Source: Clostridia bacterium (GTDB taxonomy: Bacteria > Bacillota_A > Clostridia > Oscillospirales > Acutalibacteraceae). From it: a stretch of DNA of 8,161 nt. Numbering within the stretch: the first letter of the stretch is position 1; the number at the start of each line of letters is the position of its first letter. Positions 4,928 to 8,161 of this stretch are shown piece by piece. A model generated the notes under the pieces. It searched no databases. It was not told where the DNA came from and was given only the letters and a program-made list of their open reading frames with translations. Location: positions 1 through 8,161 of the forward strand of contig JAFSTS010000144.1 in NCBI GenBank assembly GCA_017445685.1. The letters run 5' to 3'. Both the position numbers and the translations under genes were made by a program.

Positions 4928-7366
4928 ATGTATCAATTTTCAGGATTTACTCAAAAGGCAAATACAGCTCTCAACAATGCCGTTGCGGCGGCTGAACAGC
5001 TAGGACACGCTTATATCGGAAGCGAACATCTTCTTATGGGGCTTCTCAGCGTGGAGTCGGTGGCTCAGGCGGCGCTCAATTCAAAAGGCGTAACATTAGA
5101 GAGCGTCAGGCAGATAGTTGCCTCCTCGATAGGTGTCGGCGCGCAAACTGTTTTGACGCCGGCAGACCTTACTCCGAGGTCAAAGCACATCATTGAAGAC
5201 GCGTCAAGTCTTGCTTACTCAAAAAACCATTCGCTCATCGGAACGGAGCATTTGCTCGTAAGCGTTGTTTCGGAAAACGAAGGTTATGCCGCCGCGATCC
5301 TTTCTCAGCTCGGCGTTTCAGCCGGAGAGATCGTATCTGCGCTCAACAAGTCGTTTGATCAGGGAGCAGGATCGTTTGAAAAGAAAAACGCAGGGGAAAG
5401 AACAGGTAAAAGCTCAACTCCCAACCTTGATAAGTTTGGCAGAGATCTGACCGAGCTGGCAAGTCAAAACAAGATCGACCCCGTAATCGGCAGACAAAAG
5501 GAGATCGACAGAGTAGTTCAGATCCTGTCCAGAAGAACAAAAAATAACCCATGCCTTATCGGTGAGCCGGGCGTAGGCAAAACGGCTATTGCCGAAGGTC
5601 TTGCGCTCAAAATCTCAAAGGGCGAGATCCCCGATATTCTGAAGGGCAAGAGAGTTTTTGCGCTCGATCTGACGGGAATGGTCGCAGGTACAAAGTACAG
5701 AGGCGACTTTGAGGAACGAATCAAAAACGCGATGGACGAAGTCATAAAGGACAAAAACATTATTCTCTTTATCGACGAGATACACAATCTTATCGGCGCA
5801 GGCTCCGCAGAGGGCGCTGTTGACGCGGCAAATATTCTCAAGCCTTCTCTTGCAAGGGGAGAAATTCAGCTTATCGGCGCAACAACTATTGATGAATACA
5901 GAAAGCACATCGAAAAAGATGCGGCGCTTGAAAGGAGATTCCAGCCTGTGACAGTCGGTGAGCCGACTCAGGAGGAAGCGCTTGAAATACTCAAAGGACT
6001 TAAAGATAAATACGAAGCTCACCATAAAGTAAAAATCACCGAAGACGCGCTCGTTGCCGCAGTGAAGCTTTCGACAAGATATATAGGCGACAGATTCCTT
6101 CCCGACAAGGCGATTGACCTTATCGACGAAGCGGCTTCAAAGGTCAGGCTGAGAGCTTATGTTGCTCCGCCTGCGATCAAGGAGCTTGAAGACAAGCTTA
6201 AAAACATTTCCGGCGAAAAAGCTGCCGCCGTAAAAGAACAAAACTTTGAGCTTGCGGCTAAGCTTCGAGACGAAGAAAAAGAAGTGACTGCTCAGCTTGA
6301 AAGCGAAAGAGAAGAGCAGATGAAAAAAACTTCCGGCGTCACAGGAGAAGTAATAGCTGAAGACATCGCTCAAATTGTCTCTGACTGGACGGGAATACCC
6401 GTTTCGCAGTTGACGAGAGAGGAAAGCGAAAGACTGCTTAACATGGAAAGCGAGCTTCACGAGAGGATCGTCGGTCAGGACGAAGCCGTAACAGCCGTAT
6501 CAAAAGCGATAAGACGCGGCAGAGTCGGACTCAAAGACCCGAAAAGACCGACAGGCTCGTTTATCTTCCTCGGACCGACAGGCGTCGGCAAAACAGAGCT
6601 TTGCAAGGCTCTGGCTAAATCCATGTTCGGAGATGAAGATGCGATGATCCGTTTTGATATGTCCGAATATATGGAAAAGCATACAGTCTCCAGACTTGTC
6701 GGATCGCCTCCCGGATACGTAGGCTATGAAGAAGGAGGACAACTGACCGAAGCTATAAGAAGAAAGCCGTATTCAGTAGTGCTCTTCGACGAAATAGAAA
6801 AAGCGCACCCCGATGTTTTCAATATGCTTCTTCAAATCCTCGAAGACGGCATACTCACGGATTCTCAGGGCAGACGCGTTGATTTCAAAAACAGTATAAT
6901 CATCATGACATCAAATGTCGGCGCAAGTCTGATCACCGACAAAACAGGCGGTCTCGGATTTTCGGGCGGCGAAAGCGGTGCGATGGATTATGAAAAAATC
7001 AAGGATAAAGTTATGGGTGAGCTCAAGCGTTGCTTCAAGCCCGAATTTATCAACCGCGTTGACGATATTATCGTCTTCCATCAACTGACTCAGGAAAACA
7101 TTGAAGAAATTGCAAAGAGAATGTTAAAGACGCTTTCCGACAGGGTCAGAAGTCTCGGAATAGAGCTTTCATTTGACGATGAGGTTATCGAAAAAATCGC
7201 AAAAGCCGGATTTGATCCCATCTACGGCGCAAGACCTTTGAGAAGAGCTGTCAGATCGCAGATCGAAGACAGACTTTCGGAAAAAATGCTCGACGGCTCA
7301 GTTGCGCCTGAGAAAAAGTATGTCTGCAAAACAGACAAAGATGAATTTGTTTTCGTCGAAGAATAA
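4928..7366 (+). CDS. clpC: ATP-dependent Clp protease ATP-binding subunit ClpC
   Basis: ClpC is the AAA+ unfoldase that threads substrates into ClpP. The 812 residues follow the full ClpC layout. The Clp_N double repeat spans about 1-145; GSEHLL (31-36) and GTEHLL (105-110) carry E33 and E107, which match the two phosphoarginine-pocket glutamates known in Bacillus/Staphylococcus ClpC. NBD1 has Walker A GEPGVGKT (212-219), Walker B ILFIDEIH (279-286) and an arginine finger at ERRF (335-338). The middle domain (about 411-465) contains a UVR motif ([13 protein letters not shown]). NBD2 has Walker A GPTGVGKT (549-556), Walker B VVLFDE (617-622), sensor-1 N663 and sensor-2 GARPLRR (767-773). LGF (676-678) fits the ClpP-binding loop tripeptide. 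The single middle domain excludes ClpB, and the UVR motif and operon position favour ClpC over ClpA or ClpE. It is last in the ctsR operon, 100 bases after mcsB, and is followed by a terminator. Confidence 0.97.
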   Translation: MYQFSGFTQKANTALNNAVAAAEQLGHAYIGSEHLLMGLLSVESVAQAALNSKGVTLESVRQIVASSIGVGAQTVLTPADLTPRSKHIIEDASSLAYSKNHSLIGTEHLLVSVVSENEGYAAAILSQLGVSAGEIVSALNKSFDQGAGSFEKKNAGERTGKSSTPNLDKFGRDLTELASQNKIDPVIGRQKEIDRVVQILSRRTKNNPCLIGEPGVGKTAIAEGLALKISKGEIPDILKGKRVFALDLTGMVAGTKYRGDFEERIKNAMDEVIKDKNIILFIDEIHNLIGAGSAEGAVDAANILKPSLARGEIQLIGATTIDEYRKHIEKDAALERRFQPVTVGEPTQEEALEILKGLKDKYEAHHKVKITEDALVAAVKLSTRYIGDRFLPDKAIDLIDEAASKVRLRAYVAPPAIKELEDKLKNISGEKAAAVKEQNFELAAKLRDEEKEVTAQLESEREEQMKKTSGVTGEVIAEDIAQIVSDWTGIPVSQLTREESERLLNMESELHERIVGQDEAVTAVSKAIRRGRVGLKDPKRPTGSFIFLGPTGVGKTELCKALAKSMFGDEDAMIRFDMSEYMEKHTVSRLVGSPPGYVGYEEGGQLTEAIRRKPYSVVLFDEIEKAHPDVFNMLLQILEDGILTDSQGRRVDFKNSIIIMTSNVGASLITDKTGGLGFSGGESGAMDYEKIKDKVMGELKRCFKPEFINRVDDIIVFHQLTQENIEEIAKRMLKTLSDRVRSLGIELSFDDEVIEKIAKAGFDPIYGARPLRRAVRSQIEDRLSEKMLDGSVAPEKKYVCKTDKDEFVFVEE

Positions 7367-7388
7367 CAGACAAAAACATCCCTAAAGC

Positions 7389-7437
7389 AAAAAAATGAGA
7401 TGATCGTGCCGATAAAGACACTTTCATCTCGTTTTTT
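7389..7437. terminator. Bidirectional rho-independent terminator between clpC and the rhamnosidase gene
   Basis: GAGATGA (7397-7403) pairs with TCATCTC (7424-7430). An inner GTG/CAC stem (7406-7408 with 7419-7421) closes the loop further. The stem is preceded by seven A's (7389-7395) and followed by GTTTTTT (7431-7437), so it provides a U-tract when transcribed from either strand. It lies 22 bases after the clpC stop and 16 bases beyond the stop of the convergent gene, exactly where a shared terminator is expected. Confidence 0.85.
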
Positions 7438-7453
7438 CTGTTTGTCTAAAAGC

Positions 7454-8161
7454 TTATAGCCTTATAATATTTTTGCCTTCGTTCAGACGGTATTCTTTTT
7501 TGTCTCTGATTGCAAAAACATTTGCGCCGGACGGAACTTCAACCTCGGCAGAGCCGTTTTTCATGTCGGTTTTTACGCTGACTTTTCCGAAGTCAAATTC
7601 AAGGTATCCTTCGACATCGCCTGAAATTTTATTCGGCTTAGGCTCAACAATGATTTTTTCAAAACCGTATGAGTTTTTATCCTGCCTTATGCCAAGCAAA
7701 TAAAACTGAAGGTATTTCACGACACTGCCGAACATCGGGTGAAACATGGAACGGGTGTTCTGCCATTCCTCCCAAATCGTAGTTGCGCCGTTTTTCATCA
7801 TAAAGCCAAAAGAAGGACATTCCGTTCTCGAAAGAACTTCCGATTCGATTTCGCCCAAGCCGTTTTCAAACATCAGCTTTGCAACAAGATCTGTTCCGAA
7901 AATGCCCGTATTGATAGGGGACGATTTAACAAAACTTACAAGGTTTTTAAAGGTTCTCTCGTCGCCCAGACCGAGATCTGCCGCAAAAGCATTTGCGCAG
8001 TTGTCGTTGCTGCAGAAGTCGCCTGTTTTTTCATCGTAAAAATGCCTTGTAAGAGCGTCGGAAACAAAGCGTCTCTTTTGAACAAGCGAGTCAACATATT
8101 CTCCAAAGCCGATATCCTTTGCAGTTGCGATCAGGCGGTCAAGCGAGCGGACATAAAAATA
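7454..8161 (-). CDS. Alpha-L-rhamnosidase, GH78 family (C-terminal part)
   Basis: This is the last 235 codons of a gene that runs off the right edge; its start is not in the window. The reading frame is open from the edge (YFYVRSLDRLIATAKDIGFG) to the stop at 7456-7454. It shows the end of a GH78 (alpha/alpha)6 barrel: FCSNDNCANAFAADLGLG, then INTGIFGTDLVAKLMFENG, then CPSFGFMMKNGATTIWEEW and HPMFGSVVKYLQFYLLGI. A C-terminal beta-sandwich follows (FEKIIVEPKPN, then VSVKTDMKNGSAEVEVPSG). The family removes terminal L-rhamnose from plant polysaccharides or glycosides by inversion. The glutamate in the WEEW motif is likely to be, or to lie near, the catalytic base; the general acid is outside the window. 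Any signal peptide cannot be seen, so location is unknown. It converges on clpC, is functionally unrelated to it, and shares its terminator. The substrate cannot be predicted. Confidence 0.87.
   Translation of the reverse strand, partial: YFYVRSLDRLIATAKDIGFGEYVDSLVQKRRFVSDALTRHFYDEKTGDFCSNDNCANAFAADLGLGDERTFKNLVSFVKSSPINTGIFGTDLVAKLMFENGLGEIESEVLSRTECPSFGFMMKNGATTIWEEWQNTRSMFHPMFGSVVKYLQFYLLGIRQDKNSYGFEKIIVEPKPNKISGDVEGYLEFDFGKVSVKTDMKNGSAEVEVPSGANVFAIRDKKEYRLNEGKNIIRL

Overview
The window looks like chromosomal DNA from a spore-forming member of the Clostridia, probably a gut-type anaerobe of moderate GC content. The evidence is a set of sporulation-only genes (yqfC, yqfD, ylbJ), the Gram-positive ctsR-mcsA-mcsB-clpC heat-shock operon, and an adjacent GH78 alpha-L-rhamnosidase typical of plant-glycan users. 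The exact taxon is inference. I see no mobile element, tRNA, rRNA, CRISPR array or phage gene.

Layout. Positions 19-1510 (minus strand) hold the two-gene sporulation unit yqfC-yqfD, with a 4-base gap and coupled translation. A short divergent spacer (1511-1594) separates it from ylbJ (1595-2698, plus strand), a sporulation membrane protein. Both sides of this spacer carry weak sigma-E-like sequences. Next is a regulatory region (2699-2843) with a good housekeeping promoter placed between two CtsR operators. It drives ctsR (2844-3293), mcsA (3308-3823), mcsB (3820-4827) and clpC (4928-7366). The mcsB-clpC gap contains an abrupt GC-rich stretch of about 60 bases that can fold in several mutually exclusive ways, followed by a perfect 9-base tandem duplication at the clpC ribosome binding site. 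A hairpin flanked by an A-run and a T-run (7389-7437) can terminate both clpC and the convergent gene on the right. That gene is the C-terminal part of an alpha-L-rhamnosidase (7454 to the window edge, minus strand).

How the genes work together. CtsR represses its own operon by binding tandem GGTCAAA-type heptads. On heat or protein stress, McsB, with its zinc-binding activator McsA, phosphorylates arginines on damaged proteins. ClpC recognises phosphoarginine through its N-terminal domain and feeds the proteins to ClpP, which is not encoded here. All four parts are present and most expected motifs are intact, including both presumed phosphoarginine-pocket glutamates of ClpC and the RDxxRA allosteric motif of McsB. 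One active-site position of McsB seems to differ from the family norm. The sporulation genes act in the mother cell. YlbJ (SpoVV in Bacillus subtilis) is linked to dipicolinic acid movement into the forespore, and YqfC/YqfD are sigma-E regulon proteins of poorly known function.

Most of the window is well-understood biology. I did not find a convincing undescribed system. The items most worth a second look are the GC-rich mcsB-clpC spacer, the McsB substitution, and the lack of a terminator between ylbJ and ctsR.
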